A stretch of DNA of 64,000 nucleotides from Chamaecrista fasciculata (GCA_003254925.1 QANZ01055964.1:99646-163645), one strand, 5' to 3'. Shown: positions 46,358 through 58,713, counted from the first letter of the stretch. The notes: a model not told the origin generated them from the letters alone. A program made the numbers and translations.

Positions 46358-47692
46358 GTTTTTATATTTTTATTTATTTTCATTTAAATTTTTTATCATT
46401 TATTTATTTAGTAAATTGAATCTTTACTTTTTTAAAAATATTTACACTTTAATTTTTAGTACTTTAACTCATAACAATATTATTTATTTAGAACATTTAT
46501 AAAAAATGCCAATAACAAAACTAGTTCATCTTATGTCAGTACTAATGTTGGTAGAGTGAACTCTTATAATAAGATTTTTGTAAGAGAATGAGATATTATA
46601 ATAAAAAAATTATAATAGATTAAATAATGATTAAAAGAAAATTGATAATTTCTTTTAGCCCTTTGATTCAATTAATTAGATGTCCAACTCATTGGCCAAA
46701 TCGAACAATTTAATTTTAATATTTTTTTTTAATTAAACCCAATTGCTCATTATTTGATTTTGCTTTAAGTTGAACTTAATTTAGTTCAATTTTAAATATA
46801 GACTATCAACAAATGATCAACATGCCATCCAAAATGCGGCCTACACACTACCTTTGCACACCACTGTCTAAAATTTTAGGGATCCACTCCTTTAAAATCT
46901 CGAACTTTTTTGTTTGATAATACTAAAATCTTCAACAAATCCTTAAAAGTTCTATTTTAACTTAAGTTATGCATCAGAATTAATCTATATAAACTTCTCC
47001 TCTTAAATCATTACTATTTTATAACTTGTTCAGCCCTGCCTTCAACTTTTTTCGAACCATAATATTTTGAAATCAAATCTTTTGTAATGGTCGGGGTCTC
47101 TTTAGAGTTTTCTGCATTTAGACAACTTTCATAATGGAAAAGAAATAAAACGTGGTGTTCCATTTAATTTTAGGTGATGATATGATAATTTTAACCCTTA
47201 AATTTGCTTAAATTAATACAAAGAATCCAAATTCGAATAATCTTAAAAACTATTTCAAATTGTTTCAAATAATACTAAAAAAAATTGACCGACTACCTAC
47301 TAATTAATTATCATTATTGAATTTATTGCTTTTGCTTTAGATATTTTTCTCTTGAAAGGTGATATACCATGCTTGAGTTAAAGTTGTTTATAACAAACAT
47401 GTTTTTGTAAAATAGAATTAAAAAGAGGGTTGAGGTATTGAGGAATATATGCTGATGGGATGGATCCTGGATGTGAAAATATATGGTCGTAATTACAAAT
47501 CAGATGTCATGTTTTAGGAATGCACTGAAAAATATGCGAAGAGAATAGCTCATCTTAATTTTAAAGCTGACGTTCTCATGGATTTGACCTTATCATTAAC
47601 AATAAAACTATTATTATAATATAAAGTAATATGTATTTTATAATATATTTAAACATTCAATTTATTCTCAAAAAAATAATAAATATAAGGGT
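46358..47692. other. AT-rich intergenic DNA, nothing recognised
   Basis: Strongly AT-rich sequence with no long open frame, no defined repeat ends and no RNA gene that I can see. Confidence 0.5.
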
Positions 47693-47873
47693 CCTTCTAA
47701 CATGTGTTCGTAGAGTACATGTTAAGATTTTTTTATTATTGGTCAAATGAGTTTTCAAACATTAAAAATTATATTTTAAATGAATTTTTGTAGATTTCAA
47801 GATATGAGATGCTCTACTAACCAATCAGAATAAACCTTAAAATGTGCCCTAAGTCACATATTAGATAAATCCT
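47693..47873. repeat. Dispersed repeat, family 6
   Basis: About 180 bases from 'CTAACATGTGTTCGTAGAGT' to 'AAAATGTGCCCTAAGTCACAT', with central 'ATTTCAAGATATGAGATG'. The same order of blocks occurs at 55508-55685, and inverted at about 5877-6025. Ends are weakly inverse, suggesting a MITE. Confidence 0.65.
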
Positions 47874-49372
47874 AAATATAATTATACATTTTTAAAAAAT
47901 AATATAATAATCACAGCATGTTTTTGCCTTTTTGGTGATTGACATATTAAAGTGGTTGATTTAAATTCCATTACATAACATTCCTAATTTAAAATTATCT
48001 TATCCAATTTATTTAATGATTCTTTAATGAGAATGTCTTTAAAAAGTAATTTTTGTAAGTAATTTCTGTCAAATATTTTTTATGTTTAAACTTTAAATTA
48101 ATATATAAAGAAAAAAATGTGTATGAGATATAAAAATTAAATATCTAAAGTCACACTTTAGATGATTGAGTATTTGAGATATTTATACAACATGGCATGC
48201 ATATGACTTACTTCCCAAAGATACCAATGCAAATCACAAGTGGAGTTTGTTAATAGTAACTTGACCTTAAAAAGGTGTATTTGATAGGCCAATTAAACTT
48301 TTACTATTGGGATTATGACGCCTAGAATCTTTTTATTTTTATGTTTGGCATAAGGTTAAAAAAAATAGTTAAATAGTTATGCCAATATTGCATTTCTGAA
48401 AATGTTTTATTCCCATTATTATTCCTATCAAATCTCATATTTTCATTCTCATTTAAAGAGTCAAGAAATATTGTATATTTTTATAAGGGTTAGTCTATGA
48501 TGTAATTTGGACCATGCATATAATTAGCGATGTAGCTTCATATACAATTTAATTAATTAAAAAGGTTATCTCTTTATTATTTCTCATAATTAATCTTGAT
48601 AAAGACTTACAAAAAGTTCACAAGTGGTTTCTAATATAGATGATTTGATGTTAAAATTAGATAAGGTTTAGAGTAGAAGAGTGAAAGTATGAAGAAGGAA
48701 TAACCTAATTTTAAAATGTTCAAAGATATTTATAAAAGATAACTAGTAATTGGTTAAAGAGAGAGGGGGGCCTAAAAATTATACGATACGTTGTTAACTG
48801 TTAGACTAGAAAGATCGTCCACCATGAAATATAGTTAGCCAAAGTATATCAATAATTAAAGTAATTATCAAGTACTTAAACATTAATTTATTTGTGATAA
48901 ACAACAAAAGAATGTTATAGGTTGGGAAAGTTACTATAATTAGTGGATGAAGGATTTGGAGATACATAAAACATAAGTGGGAAGAAACAAATTGAAGTTA
49001 TATATAGAAAAAAAAAAATAGTTGTAAAAACAGAGAGGTTGAATACAAATAGTGAGAAAGACGTCACCGCCAAACAAATTGACAATGTTTGGCGTGTGAG
49101 GTGGGTCACCATCCACGTTCCTACTCTTCATTGTTTACACACTTTCATAAATAAAACCAAAAACAAAATCCATTTTCCACAATTAAATGTTTCCACTTTC
49201 TCTCCACGTCAAACTAAACCACTTCTAAACCCACTTGCCAATAAGGGGGATAGGATCAAGTTGTTATTTTGAACGAAAACACAAAAGTTGTTTTTGGTTA
49301 ATTCTCCCAAGCCATATAATCACATCTCACTAGTGTAGGATTTGGAATTATATATATATATATATATATACA
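47874..49372. other. AT-rich intergenic DNA with one MITE end
   Basis: At 48488 there is 'GGTTAGTCTATGATGTAA', matching one end of the MITE at 18816-19064, without a clear partner. An (AT)n run at 49348-49370 precedes the Helitron end. No gene is seen. Confidence 0.45.
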
Positions 49373-49650
49373 CTAGGGCTTGACGTGCCCGTTATGTATG
49401 TACGTTTGAATTAATTAAAGTTAAAGAGTACACAATTTTTATTTTGATAAATGAGTAAGTTTGGGACCAATTTGAAAAATTATAAAAATATGTAAGATTT
49501 ATTGATATTTTATTAATTTGTACATGTTTGGGTGAGATGAACGTGGGCTAGCTAGAGAAAAGTGGATGATTGTTTTTTTCTTTTTTAATTTTTTAATTCA
49601 TTAATTTTGACCAACCATAAAAGGATGGAGCTATATAATATAGTATAAAT
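49373..49650 (-). mobile_element. Mini-Helitron, decayed 5' end
   Basis: Read on the minus strand the 3' end is ..GGGCACGTCAAGCCCTAG before a host T, with a short GGGC/GCCC hairpin. The other end resembles the Helitron at 31558-31857 ('TATACTATATTATATAGC' and 'TGGTTGGTCAAAATTAATG'), but the initial TC is mutated. Confidence 0.65.
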
Positions 49651-50043
49651 ATAGATATATAATAGTTAAGAGTAAAATCCAAAATTAACATTTAAGGTCA
49701 AATTAAATCGATTTATTTGACTGATATTTGATGTAAAAAATAATTCAATTTGTGTAATCTGATTGTTTTGACTTTTGATTGTTAAGTCGCGCATTAAACA
49801 CTATTAAATGTTTTGAACCACTTTGACTCGAATTGAATTAAGACGTTTTTTTCCATAAATTAACCTAAAATTATTTAAACTAAAAAAAATACCAAAAAAT
49901 AAAAATAAAATGATATTAGAGAAGCACAATTAACCTCCTTATTTGTTTGGTTTGGACGTTTGATATTTGGTACATATATATTTTGTTAATATAAATTGCT
50001 AAACTATAATAAAAACTATATATGTGGATGTATAAATTTATAA

Positions 50044-50045
<2 letters not shown>

Positions 50046-50097
<52 letters not shown>
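50046..50097. repeat. (ATT)n microsatellite
   Basis: About sixteen TTA/ATT units in intergenic DNA. Confidence 0.95.
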
Positions 50098-50098
<1 letters not shown>

Positions 50099-50160
50099 GA
50101 CCTTATACTTATTGATAAATTAGAAATAAACTAAGGCTTACCTAGTTTAAATCGAGGGGG

Positions 50161-50599
50161 TTGTTAGAGCAATAAATCAAGAAGTGACCTGCAAAAGACT
50201 TCTCAGGAGGCCTTGCCAAGGATACTCCGACGATCAAGTTAGAGAAGATTTGGTGTAAGAGTGAGAGAATTCATAGAACGACTAGAAGCTAACCTTGAAC
50301 TGACGAGATACAGGAGTATTTATAAAGTACCAGAGTGTAGTGATGGTCGGAGGAAGCTCTCACACATTCAGACCTATGATCCCAGTCATGGGGAAAGTGA
50401 GAGTCCGTAAAAAGTGGAGCATGACCATCGTGAGAGAGTAGGTATTCGTAGGTCAACCACTCGCCCATCGTGCATGTGACGTAGGCTTGACCGAGTCAAG
50501 GGCCGCCCCAAAATGCACAGGAACGAGACTTGACCAGGTCTGAGGGTCAAGTAGGCGAACGCCCAAATTGTGAGGTTACTATTACTATACGTAAACATA
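50161..50599 (-). mobile_element. Probable LTR fragment of a retrotransposon
   Basis: A segment with higher GC than its flanks begins TGTTAGAGCA on the plus strand; the region ends with ..GTAAACA. On the minus strand a good TATA box (TTTATAAATACTCC) lies inside, as in an LTR promoter. No 5-base duplication, primer-binding site or polymerase was found, so the limits and family are uncertain. Confidence 0.4.
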
Positions 50600-51405
50600 T
50601 AAATTTTGTTTATTTATATATCACCTAATTTGATTTTAAAATATTGTTCAAAGTTGTCCTACCAAATGCTCTAGTTGTTGGGCTGGATATCAACTTGAAA
50701 TTTGAGAGAAACCGAGTCCGAAGATTATATTTGTTTGGTCCATAGAAATAGAAGCCCAAATTCTAAAAGAAGGGAAGACTATTTGGCTGGCCATACAACA
50801 ATGTTAACAGTTAACACAGACGGACACACACTATGGATGGAAGAGATTTATTACAATATAGCCCAAACTGCATATCAAGTATTAACTTTTACATATTTGT
50901 ATGGTTATTTGGATTTTTCTAGTCATTTTTTTTTCAATGTTTTGTTCATCTGATATTCAAAGTTTTATTCTTTTTTTTTTTGGCCTGTTCAAAGTTTTAT
51001 TCTAACTGATTTAAATTTGATACACATCATGTCTTTACCAAAAAAAAAGAAAAAGAAATTGATACACATCATGTATCTAATTATGAGAAAAAAAAATCTC
51101 TCAACAAAATAAATATATTTACACAAATCCAAAATTTTATTTAAATAATATTAAATTATTTATCACTTAAATCCACTACACGCCTTTCTCTTTTGGTATA
51201 ATTTAGAAGTCCATTTTTATATGATAAAGATGTATTGTCCACTTGAGATTAAATGGCCTCAATCATGTCATGTCAAGATGATTCCATGAAGTCCCATGAT
51301 GGACACGCGGTTTTCATAGTATAAGTTATGACTTATGTTTATATATATAGAAAACATTATTTAATAAAAATTGAACTTTATATTGAGAAAGTTTTGAAAT
51401 AATTA

Positions 51406-51780
51406 GGAAAAGCACCCTTTTCGTCTCCAAATTTTATCCTCACAGTCAATTTCGTTTCTAATCTTTTTTGCTGTCAATTTCATCCCCAATTTTTCACATT
51501 TTGGTCAATTTTATCCTTTGGTCTTACTTTAGTCAAATATTAACGACAGAATCTATGTGGCTAACGATATATAATATAAAATTGATAGAAAAAGAAACTC
51601 AAATCCTAACTCAGATTGAAAAGCATGATGCAGTCTGTCGTTAATTTATTAAAAAAAGTTAGTCAAAGGATAAAATTGACGAAAATGTGAAAAAATGGGG
51701 ATGAAATTGACAACAAAAAAAGATTGGGGACGAAATTGACAGTTGGTGTAAAGTTTGAGGACAAAATTAACACTTTTGCC
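51406..51780. mobile_element. Foldback MULE-like element, family 3
   Basis: 375 bp with ends GGAAAAGCACCCTTTTCG and inverse GGCAAAAGTGTTAATTTTG. It is flanked by a perfect 9-base duplication AAATAATTA (51397-51405, 51781-51789). Arms carry 'TGTCAATTTCATCCCC' and its inverse. Confidence 0.85.
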
Positions 51781-51860
51781 AAATAATTATTAAATCCTGA
51801 AAGAATAGTATATCCTATAAATCTATTTTGATCTCCTTTTTCAGTAATAATATATATATA

Positions 51861-51987
51861 CTAGGGGCTTTGCGTGCCCGTTTGTATATAAAATAAATAA
51901 GGGACTAAATTGTTAACTTAGTAAAGAAAGAGAGACCAAATAGTAAATTTTCTCTTATTTTTAATTTCATAGACTATAGTTTTAAAC
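51861..51987 (-). mobile_element. Helitron 3' end running into the assembly gap
   Basis: On the minus strand the terminus is CGGGCACGCAAAGCCCCTAG before a host T, with a GGGC/GCCC hairpin. The body ('GGGACTAAATTGTTAAC') resembles the Helitron at 31558-31857. The rest lies in or beyond the gap. Confidence 0.6.
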
Positions 51988-52207
51988 NNNNNNNNNNNNN
52001 NNNNNNNNNNNNNNNNNNNNNNNNNNNNNNNNNNNNNNNNNNNNNNNNNNNNNNNNNNNNNNNNNNNNNNNNNNNNNNNNNNNNNNNNNNNNNNNNNNNN
52101 NNNNNNNNNNNNNNNNNNNNNNNNNNNNNNNNNNNNNNNNNNNNNNNNNNNNNNNNNNNNNNNNNNNNNNNNNNNNNNNNNNNNNNNNNNNNNNNNNNNN
52201 NNNNNNN
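51988..52207. other. Assembly gap (220 N)
   Basis: A run of 220 undetermined bases. It separates a Helitron end from an (AG)n tract. The true distance and content are unknown. Confidence 0.98.

Positions 52208-52284
<77 letters not shown>
52208..52284. repeat. (AG)n microsatellite bordering the gap
   Basis: About 38 AG units directly after the gap, followed by a GT-rich tract. The tract probably caused the gap; its length in the genome may be greater. Confidence 0.95.
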
Positions 52285-52287
<3 letters not shown>

Positions 52288-53726
52288 GTGTGTTGTGTGT
52301 GTGTGTATAGTGTATAGGGATTAGGGAGAAAAAGTGAAAAAGAAGGGGGGGAAAAAGTAAAAGAAGAGAAGAGAATATTGGGTAGTGAAGAAGGTGACGC
52401 CGGCATTCGGCGCAGGCGTACGTTTCCGCCGCCTCATTCAGGCGCATGCCTCTCTCTCTCTTTGTCACCTCTTTTCCTTAACATCCTCCCTTTTTTTCAG
52501 CTGCTCCATATTATATGTTCTTCCTTAATTATATATATATATATATATATATGCAATGCATCCATCCATCCTAATCCCACTCTCATCTATAAATATATAC
52601 TCTCACTTTTTCATCTACACTCTACTTTTTTTCCGTTTGTTCCCACCATATGTCACGCAAACACGTTTTTTCTATCATTTTTCTAATTATCATATATAAT
52701 TAACACATCCTAGCTATATTCATCATGCTATCATTTCAATCTCCCTGAATTTAATAAGATTAATATATAGATTTGAAAAGTGGGCTTACGTTATATATAT
52801 AAAGTTTGTAGTTTGTGCCGCGGCGGCGAAAATTTGTGTTGATCCTATGGACACATATGAAAAGATCGAGGTAGTGAAGTGAGTTTACTTTGGACACCAA
52901 GACAAAGGTAAAATCCAATGTTATAAGAAGCATATACAGAAAAAGACAGAAGAGAACATGCATGATTTGTAAATGTAAGTAATAAGGGTCACGTCAGAAG
53001 ACAAACCATTTAAAAAGGGATGAAAGTAATTGAAAGTGTGGCCTTTGAAAACTCCGACAACAAAGACACATACAGCTTGCTAGTTGCTACCTTCCCCCCC
53101 TTCTCTGAAAAAGCCTGCTTCTATAGTTCTTCTCTGTCTCTATCTATCTTATTTCCCCCTCACTTATTACTATTACAGCATCACCCTATATATGTATATG
53201 TATCTATTTTTATGAATCTGATTCTTTTGCCTCCTTTCTGTCGCAATCCTCTTGTGAAAAGCTAATTGAACGTATATGCCAATATTGCATGCACTGCAGT
53301 GCAGAATATGTATATACTAGTGCAGACGACTACTAATAAAAGCAGCAAGCAACCTATATCTGTATGTATCACGCTCCGCGACAGCAACAGACAACCTTCT
53401 TCCCCATAACAAATTACAGCAAAAATATTTTTTTAGTTCCTACATTTATCCTAAACTTACCAATTAGTCCTTGTATAGTGTATATATATTGAAATTAAAT
53501 TTTTTATTAATATAAATTACTTAACATCTGAAATACTATTTATATATATGGACTGAATAATTTATGTTACTGAAAAAAAATCAAGAACCAAATAAATGTA
53601 CGTACTCAGGGACTAAATCATAATTTTAGGAAAATTAGATTTTTTCACAAATAAAATTAAATCACCGTCCGATCCTCTCTCATTCTCACTTGCTTACTTA
53701 CTTAGCTACCACTTACTAGTGAGCAC
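52285..53726. other. Region upstream of the glutaredoxin gene
   Basis: Includes a short GC-rich patch (52385-52450), an (AT)n run (52530-52551), CT-rich stretches and AT-rich DNA. A weak foldback of 'TTTTAGTTCC'/'GGGACTAAAT' phrases is at about 53430-53625. The promoter of the glutaredoxin gene lies at the right end. No other gene is supported. Confidence 0.45.
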
Positions 53727-53734
53727 TATATATA
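53727..53734 (+). promoter_or_regulatory. TATA box of the glutaredoxin gene
   Basis: TATATATA in the context ACTATATATAGC, 119 bases before the ATG at 53853, a reasonable spacing for a leader of roughly 90 bases. Other AT runs nearby make this a best guess. Confidence 0.45.
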
Positions 53735-53852
53735 GCTTGTGTATGTATGCACATATACACAAACATACATGTATACGTTGTATTAGGTAACTAAGTATAT
53801 ATACGAACATATCATCGAGAAAATAGTGAAGAAAAGAGTAGTAGTAGTTATC

Positions 53853-54347
53853 ATGGAATACTACGAAGGAGGAATATGGGGAAGGGCGAGTAGTACTAGT
53901 TACAGTAATTACTACTACAACAACAATATGCATGGAATGGGAATGGGAGGAATATTCTCATCGTCGTCGTCGTCGTCGTCAGGAAGTAGTAGTGGTGGCG
54001 GTGCAGAAGGGATGGTGGTTAAGCTGGCGGCGGAGAGTGCGGTGGTTGTGTTCAGCCGGAGCAGCTGTTGCATGTGTCACGCGGTGAAGAGGCTGTTATG
54101 TGGGATGGGAGTGAATCCAAGAGTGTATGACTTGGATCTTCATCCTAGAGGTCATGACATTGAGACTTCTCTCATCGCCATGCTTAATCTTCTTTCTGAG
54201 ACTAATAATGCTACTTCTACTACTACTTCGCTTCCTGTTGTGTTCGTCGGAGGAAACCTTCTTGGAGCCATGGATGCTGTGCTTGCTTCACATATCAATG
54301 GCTCACTCGTCCCTCTTCTCAAGCAAGCCGGTGCTCTCTGGCTTTAG
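53853..54347 (+). CDS. ROXY: CC-type glutaredoxin, ROXY1/2-like
   Basis: Intronless, 164 aa from the ATG at 53853; the frame is open further upstream, but only through a GTG codon at 53826. The active site is CCMC at residues 72-75 in the context [15 protein letters not shown]. The cis-proline motif LPVVFVGG is at about 127-134, and the C-terminus [25 protein letters not shown] ends in ALWL. Family knowledge: CC-type glutaredoxins are specific to land plants. Their ALWL tail recruits TOPLESS-type co-repressors, and they act on TGA bZIP factors in the nucleus; ROXY1/2 control petal and anther development. The first 50 residues are unusually rich in Tyr, Asn, Met-Gly and Ser, including eight Ser coded by a (TCG)n tract, making the protein longer than ROXY1 (136 aa). 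Confidence 0.93.
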   Translation: MEYYEGGIWGRASSTSYSNYYYNNNMHGMGMGGIFSSSSSSSSGSSSGGGAEGMVVKLAAESAVVVFSRSSCCMCHAVKRLLCGMGVNPRVYDLDLHPRGHDIETSLIAMLNLLSETNNATSTTTSLPVVFVGGNLLGAMDAVLASHINGSLVPLLKQAGALWL

Positions 54348-55507
54348 ATTTTTACTTTACTTTTAATAATGTCATCTCTTCCATCATTCTTACTTTTTTT
54401 CTTTTACGAGCTTAGTAGTTAATGTATTTTTGGTAGTTGGTACCATGTATGTTCTATATATGTGTACTATTCTAGTCTAATGAATCTGCATCAATATAAT
54501 CTCTGTTCCTCCAATTCAACTCTTTCATATACAATTTTACGTTAATTCATCTAGCCGGCCACTATATAAATTCATACATGAAAATATGAGTTAATTAACA
54601 ACCAACTTAATCATTAATTGGTCAAAGTTATAAAATTACGTTAGTACATTATAATAATTATGTCATTCTTATAAGTTAACCTAAAAAGTTAAGTTTAAGG
54701 TACTAAACTTGAATATTGTTTCTACATTTTATATATTTTTTGAAAAATAAATGTCTAAAAATTTATAAATTGTTAACCGGTATGTTTTTCATAAATAAAA
54801 TATTATTTTCATTTTATGAGTAATTCATCAAATTAAACTAAAGACATGTTTGACTTTTTTCCATTGTACCAAAAAATGAAAACAAAACTCAGCAAACTTT
54901 TTTAATTATAACACAAAATATTTAATTAATGTACTTCCCTTACTTTTTCCACTCCACTCACTATATATGCATATAATCCATCATTATATACAGTATACAC
55001 TAGGTACATAAGCAACAATCAAGTTGCAAGTTCATCAATTTAGTTACAGCCTTACAGGGTGATTTATATAGGTTTTAAGCTGTCTATAATATTTAACCCG
55101 GGGTCGCGGATTTAACTTATCTTTACAGAATTAAGTTTATGATTAATAATTAGTTAATTTCTTGAATTTCTCAGTTGTGTCTTACTAAATGTTTTCGTAA
55201 ATTTAATTATCTCATTATTATTAACAATTAACCGGTTGTTACGTATAGCAATACTTTTTTCTTAATATATTAACATATCACTCCATCTGAGTTCAGTGCG
55301 TCCCTATTTTACAGAAGGATCTTAACATGTTTGTTGAGAAACGTGTCTTATGTTGAATCATTAATATTTTCGGCATGACTGTTCAGAACCAATGTTTCTT
55401 TTATTAAAACATCATATCTTGTCCATGATACCTAAATAATTGTAATAACTATACTAGTTTTAACTTTTAACTGTAATTGGATGAAACCGGCCTTATGATT
55501 CTCGGAA
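54348..55507. other. Glutaredoxin 3' region and AT-rich spacer
   Basis: The first 150 bases are the likely 3' untranslated region. The remainder is AT-rich with no recognisable gene or repeat boundary. Confidence 0.5.
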
Positions 55508-55685
55508 AGGTATTTCTAACACGTGCCCTCACGTAGTAAGGTTTCTTTTGATTGGTTAAGTGAGTTTTTAAACTTTAAAAATTATCTTTTAAATGGATTT
55601 TCGTAAATTTTAAGATATGCGATGTTCTACTAACCAATCGGAAAAAATCTTAAAATGTACCCTAAAGACACATATTAAATAAATC
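55508..55685. repeat. Dispersed repeat, family 6
   Basis: 'CTAACACGTGCCCTCACGTA' to 'AAAATGTACCCTAAAGACAC', with the central 'TTTAAGATATGCGATG' block, in the same order as at 47693-47873. Confidence 0.65.
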
Positions 55686-55841
55686 TTTGTTGAAATTTCG
55701 AAATACACCATAAGTCATAACCATCTAGCCTCTCATATATATTTTTTAGGTCAATAATATAAAACAATTGAGTACCACAACACTCAAATTTATTTGTTTT
55801 TCTCTCTTCTCATTTCATTTGGAAAAAAAAATAATAAAAGC

Positions 55842-55878
55842 AAAAAAAAAAAAAAAAAAANAAAAAAAAAAAAAAAAA
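55842..55878. repeat. Poly-A tract with an undetermined base
   Basis: A run of more than 30 A interrupted by N at 55861, followed by GCCCGGCG. Might be a retroposon tail or just a homopolymer; the length is unreliable because of the N. Confidence 0.7.
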
Positions 55879-56111
55879 GCCCGGCGTGTTAATGGAGATC
55901 AACCGAGCTTTTCAAAGCAAATGCCTTTTCAAATGTTTAGTTTTTACATATTATTTCCAACAACCTTTCTATGTAGTTTGGAGAACAAATTAAATTCTTT
56001 CCAAAAGAAAAAACAAATGAATTGAAAATGTAAGACGAAATAGAGTCCCCTTTCCTTGGCCAGGTTTGAAAATTTCTGTGACTCTCTCATTTAGAATAAC
56101 AAAATCATTTA

Positions 56112-56474
56112 GGCAAAAGTATTAATTTTGTCTCCAAACTGTATATCAATTATCAATTTCGTCCTCAATTTTGGTTGTTGTCAATTTCGTCCCCAATCTT
56201 TCAGTTTTAGGTCAATTTTATCATTTGTTCTTACTTTAGTTAAATATTAGTGACATAATCTATGTGAATAATGATATATAATGTAAAATTAATAGAAAAA
56301 GAAACTCAAATTGAAAAACAATATGCAGTTTGTCATTAATTTATTAAAAGAAGTTAGTTAAAGGATAAAATTGATTAAAATGTGAAAGTTTGGGGACGAA
56401 ATTAACAACAAAAAAATATTACGGATGAAATTGACAGTTGGTGTAAATTTTAGGGACAAAATTAATACTTTTTT
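56112..56474. mobile_element. Foldback MULE-like element, family 3
   Basis: Left end GGCAAAAGTATTAATTTTG faces 'CAAAATTAATACTTTTTTTC' on the right. Inner phrases 'GTCAATTTCGTCCCCAATC' and inverse match 51406-51780, including the shared middle segment ('AATAGAAAAAGAAACTCAAA'). The right end is eroded and no exact target duplication was found. Confidence 0.75.
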
Positions 56475-56590
56475 TCAAATATATGATTTATCTCAAAAAC
56501 TATGAAATTGCCAACAAATTGCCAGTTTTATTGAAAGAAAACAACCTAAGAATCATCAACTCCCTAAGGTTTGAAATGACTAATAATTAA

Positions 56591-57395
56591 GGAGGCGTTT
56601 GGTGCACGGATTGGAAAAATAGTTCAGGGATTATGAGTTTCGAAATAGAGTAATCCCGTGTTTAGTACGCAGATTGAAAAATTAGTCTCAGGAATATTGT
56701 ATTCCCAGGAATAACATAATTTCCTAAAATAGCTATTTTTTAATTTCATCCTAGGGAGTGGGATTAGTCTAATCTCATGGCATGGGATTATTTTTTCTCA
56801 TCCAAAATGACTTTATTATCCCTAATTAATTCTTGCTCTATAAATCCTTATCACTTTTCATCTTTGTCATTCTACAACTCTCTGCCGCCTTGAAGTGTAG
56901 AAGAAATTTATCAGGTTTGTCACTTTTCATCTCTTCTTGCTGATATATATATATATAGTATTGCTTTCAGTTAGTTTTGAGTGAGACTTTTTTAGACAAT
57001 TTTATTATGTTGAAAATTATAGACGTTGTGTTATGAAATAATATTTTTCTCATGAATCTATTAATGTTATTTGAAAATTTTAATTATGATATAATTATTT
57101 CTTTATGATATAATATTTCTCTCATGAATTCTTTTGAAGAATTTCTACATTTGATAAACTATTAGTTGAGAATAAAAAGTCAAGGGCATATTTGTAAAAG
57201 TATTAAACATTCCCAGGAATATTAAAGTTGAACCAAACACAAGATTGTAACATTTATGGGAATATAACAAATTAATCCTAAGATTATTTTAACTCATCCA
57301 AACAGACATTCTTATAATCCTGGGAATCTCATTCCTGGATTCCCAGGAATAAGATTCCCGAGAATGAAAAAATAATTCGTATACCAAACGCTCCC
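56591..57395. mobile_element. PIF/Harbinger-like non-autonomous element
   Basis: 805 bp with ends GGAGGCGTTTGGTGCACG and inverse GGGAGCGTTTGGTATACG, flanked by TAA on both sides (56588-56590, 57396-57398). The 3-base TAA duplication and 'GCGTTTGGT' ends fit PIF/Harbinger (Tourist-like) elements. The ends contain repeated 'ATTCCCAGGAAT' motifs. No transposase. Confidence 0.75.
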
Positions 57396-57691
57396 TAAGT
57401 TCTATAATGATATCTTTAGTCCAAGGAAGAAGGCCGATTGGGAAGCAATAGGAATAATGGCCGGGAAGTCCACATAAGGCTACGTTCCTTTAAAAATCTA
57501 TATATTGAGTATCAGATATAATATATATTTTATTTCTAAATCAAGATATTTTATCCTATATTTATTATTTTTTGGTATTTCGAATATTTCGGGTATCCGT
57601 TAGATATATGTTAGATAAGGTATGGGTACGAATAGTGACAAAATTATCCAGTACCCTACCCATAATTGCCATCCCTAAAGCCGAAACTTGT

Positions 57692-58009
57692 GAAGCATGG
57701 ATACTTCGTTTTGAAGGCGTGTTGCCGTGTCTGACACCCGTACGACAATCATACGACACATATTCATAAGCTTGAGAATATAAAATCAATTTTTTTGACT
57801 TTAACATTTCAAACAATATAAAATAATAACACATATATATAATATGAATAGATATTGTAATATTTTAAAGTTTTTATTAAAATTTATGATTTTTTAATTA
57901 TTTATATATATAAATATGTCGTATCGTGTCGTGTAACTTTAAAAATTTAACGTGTCAATATGTTTGTGTTTGTATCGTGTTCTGTACTTGTGTCGGTGTC
58001 CATGCTTCA
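57692..58009. repeat. Family 5 dispersed repeat, copy d (most complete)
   Basis: Starts GAAGCATGGATACTTCG and ends TCGGTGTCCATGCTTC, so the ends are inverse. Inner blocks are CGACACATATTCATAAGC and GTCGTATCGTGTCGTGTAAC. This copy best defines the family. Confidence 0.7.
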
Positions 58010-58443
58010 TTGCAGAGGCAGAGCTATGGGAGCCGGTGCCCCCGCCCCCTAATTTTTTTTTTCATTTTTCTGTCCTTTCTTTAATCATCAAAATAAATAA
58101 ATAAATAAATAATGTTTGTGTCTCTTTCAAATGTTTTTGTATGAGTTTGAATGAGCTCCCTCTCTTGTTTTTTTCTCGAGCGTTTGGTACCTCTTAATGC
58201 TCTTCACCATTCATGAAAAAAAAAGTATATATAGATAATTAGTTGATTAAAAAAAGTTTAAATATAAAATAGATTAATGATTAATCAATTTTAATAGCAT
58301 TCTAATTTCATATTCAACTTAATCCCATGAAGTAAGATTCAATTTATCAATCTCTAATTTTATTATTTCTTCATGACTGCATGACTCATCACTTTTTATT
58401 TATCTCATTATATACTTTTATGTTTTATATAGAGAAAATAATA

Positions 58444-58713
58444 GGCCAAAAATTCTATTTTGGTCTCTAATGCTTACCTAAAGTTCCATTTTAGTCCCTA
58501 ATGTTTTTTTTGTTCTGCTTTGTTTTTTAATATTTTTTTTAAAGTTTCATAATTGATACTCAACTATTGAATGTGGTCGTATCTTTCTCATTTGACGATA
58601 ACTCCAATTGAGGAAAGAAAAAACTCATCAAATTTAACACGACGGAATAAAAAAATATTAAGGATCAAAACAAAACTTTAGATAAATATAAAAGACCAAA
58701 ATAAGATTTTGGC
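58444..58713. mobile_element. Foldback MULE-like element (270 bp)
   Basis: Ends GGCCAAAAATTCTATTTTGG and inverse GCCAAAATCTTATTTTGG. Flanks AAAATAATA and AAAAAAATA agree at 8 of 9 bases. Arms use 'TAGTCCCTAATG' phrases. Confidence 0.65.

Noticed and set aside
52378..52468. Possible gene start on the minus strand (M-R-L-N-E-A-A-E-T-Y-A-C-A-E-C)
   Set aside because: The frame passes into low-complexity and then the (AG)n tract and gap; two Cys and a short GC patch are not enough to call a gene.
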